Source of the DNA: a virus | Length of the DNA stretch: 64,000 nucleotides | Virus record (IMG/VR): IMGVR_UViG_3300031873_000001 | Location: 1-64,000 of that record | Reading direction: 5' to 3' (one strand) | Shown here: piece after piece, positions 63,139 through 64,000 of the stretch | Numbering within the stretch: the stretch's first letter is position 1 | Layout: every line of letters begins with the position of its first letter | The notes under the pieces: generated by a model | What the model saw: only the letters and a program-made list of their open reading frames with translations | Told to the model about the DNA's origin: nothing | The model's database searches: none | Made by a program: the position numbers and the translations under genes

Positions 63139-63494
63139 GAGTCGGGTCTGTGGTGACCTTGAAGGTTGAAGGGATGCTCGGGTGTCCGGCAGGGACCCGG
63201 GGCGTGGCCTACGAAGAGTATGACATCGGCGCCGGGCATCCCGGACTCTCATTTATCTTCGCGAACGGGAACTATGACGGCTTCTCTCGGGAGGAGCAGG
63301 TGGCCTACCTGCATGAGATCGGATTCGACGGGGCCGTGGCGGGCTACCAGTTCTCGAATGTCATGAATTTGACCAGGGACTTCTCGATGGGGGTATTCGA
63401 CTTATGCCTGAAGATGGATCGGTTCACATGGAAGGATATTGCCGGGGAGACTGCTGTAGAGGAGGAAAAGTTTGGGGTCCAGGGAGGGCTGTGA
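63135..63494 (+). CDS. SH3-like protein with FGVQGGL tail (119 aa)
   Basis: ATGA overlap with the HTH gene. RVGSVVTLKVEGMLGCPAGT then RGVAYEEYD resembles a small SH3/KOW barrel; GFSREEQVAYLHEIGFDG and the following strand-helix are unlike the other tailed proteins. It ends EEEKFGVQGGL, matching the tail motif found at 53375, 56825, 57385 and 57648. Confidence 0.65.
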   Translation: MRVGSVVTLKVEGMLGCPAGTRGVAYEEYDIGAGHPGLSFIFANGNYDGFSREEQVAYLHEIGFDGAVAGYQFSNVMNLTRDFSMGVFDLCLKMDRFTWKDIAGETAVEEEKFGVQGGL

Positions 63495-63495
63495 G

Positions 63496-63753
63496 ATGGA
63501 GTGGAACGCTGGTGACTATTTCGTGGGATCGAGCGGTGACTCAAGGGGAGTTCGTGGATGCAGTTCGTGGGTGAGCTTTCCGTCCGTGGGCGTGGAGGTT
63601 CCTCTGGGGCCGTCTCCAACCATGCGGGGGTTCTTGCCCAACCGGATCGTGGAATGCGGTCACTGCGGGTATCAGACCGTGATCGGAGATCTGTCTAAGG
63701 CCGGGCTCACGGTCCTGAAGTGCCCGGAGTGCGCTGGTCCACTTAAAGTGTAA
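63496..63753 (+). CDS. Small zinc-ribbon protein (85 aa)
   Basis: ATG 63496 chosen, one base after the previous stop. C-half CGHCGYQTVIGDL, then KCPECAGPLKV, a classical four-Cys ribbon. The N-half is Gly/Ser-rich with strands (GCSSWVSFPSVGVEVPLGP). Not recognised. Confidence 0.6.
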   Translation: MEWNAGDYFVGSSGDSRGVRGCSSWVSFPSVGVEVPLGPSPTMRGFLPNRIVECGHCGYQTVIGDLSKAGLTVLKCPECAGPLKV

Positions 63754-63773
63754 TCACAGAAGGGAGAGGAGCA

Positions 63774-64000
63774 ATGCCAGACAGATTAGTTAAGATGTCG
63801 ATGTGGAAGGGAATCCTGAAGGACGTTCTCGGGATGACGACCTACGCCACGATACGGGATCCCGACACGGGCCGGGACAACCTGAAGAGCATCCGGATCA
63901 GGGGAGCGAAGGATAAGATCGGCTTCGTGGCGACCAACGGCCACCAGTTCGTTTCCTTAGAGCTCGACCTCGTCAAGGTTGGCGTGGAGGGCGAGGAGAT
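63774..64000 (+). CDS. Probable sliding-clamp-like protein, 5' part (3' partial)
   Basis: SD GGGAGAGGAG, ATG 63774, open to the right edge (75 complete codons). LKSIRIRGAKDKIGFVATNG followed by HQFVSLELDL resembles the 'FVATDGHRLA' loop of DNA polymerase III beta-clamp domains. Only ~75 residues are visible, so the call is tentative; it would mark the start of the replication genes to the right. Confidence 0.45.
   Translation, partial: MPDRLVKMSMWKGILKDVLGMTTYATIRDPDTGRDNLKSIRIRGAKDKIGFVATNGHQFVSLELDLVKVGVEGEE

Overview
The window is part of the genome of a large contractile-tailed bacteriophage (myovirus type), almost certainly from a metagenome. Essentially every real gene is on the + strand, packed with ATGA/TGATG overlaps and good Shine-Dalgarno sites. 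The tail and baseplate genes are of the T4/P2/contractile-injection type: tape measure with a lytic transglycosylase domain, gp53-like LysM protein, gp27/gp5-like hub and spike, gp25-like wedge, gpJ-like and gpI-like proteins, and a tube-domain protein. No head, portal, terminase or polymerase gene is visible, so this is the tail half plus an early region. Promoters are textbook sigma70 (TTGACA/T, 17 bp, TATAAT) and SD sites are strong, which argues against a Bacteroidota host. One exported protein nevertheless ends in a T9SS/Por-like C-terminal tail, so an FCB-type candidate phylum that uses SD sites is a reasonable guess (inference).

Layout. 1-4.2 kb: end of the tape-measure gene, then a PurD-like ATP-grasp gene split by a LAGLIDADG intein. 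4.2-10.9 kb: small and large beta-rich virion or fibre proteins. 10.9-12.2 kb: an intein-free paralogue of the ATP-grasp enzyme. 12.2-27.1 kb: baseplate genes with an embedded lysis set (amidase, membrane-anchored protein, holin-like protein), a C-type-lectin/FGE-like tail protein and a small winged-helix protein. 27.1-33.8 kb: an 1,861-residue collagen-like Gly-X-Ser fibre with lectin-like C-terminal domains, followed by three tandem paralogous small proteins. 33.8-37.0 kb: a PGDYG-like protein, a radical-SAM/SPASM enzyme and an Eco57I-like adenine methyltransferase lacking an evident nuclease domain.

37.0-37.3 kb is a regulatory gap with three copies of a 17-bp palindrome, a terminator and a perfect promoter. 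37.3-47.5 kb is a sugar cluster: GT2 and GT9 glycosyltransferases, methyltransferases, a HAD phosphatase, a UDP-GlcNAc 4,6-dehydratase-like enzyme and a UDP-GlcNAc 2-epimerase. Its position just after a fibre with Ser or Thr in nearly every triplet suggests virion glycosylation, although modification of the host surface is equally possible.

47.5-64.0 kb is an early-type region of short operons from related consensus promoters. It holds DUF932, an ATP-dependent DNA ligase, a DUF5131 protein, a Dam-like methylase, HTH proteins, many small SH3/zinc-ribbon-like proteins and, at the right edge, a probable sliding-clamp start.

The most unusual signals are these: (i) five small proteins share a C-terminal acidic-FGVxGx(L/I) tail while their DNA has diverged; (ii) two homing-endonuclease insertions (HNH in the 5' end of DUF932, LAGLIDADG in the 3' end of the Dam-like gene) each left a displaced piece of the target gene and supplied a diverged replacement end; (iii) the paired ATP-grasp enzymes lack the PurD substrate motif, one of them carrying an intein in its catalytic motif; (iv) there are repeated structured leaders and a candidate structured RNA at 62.8-62.95 kb.
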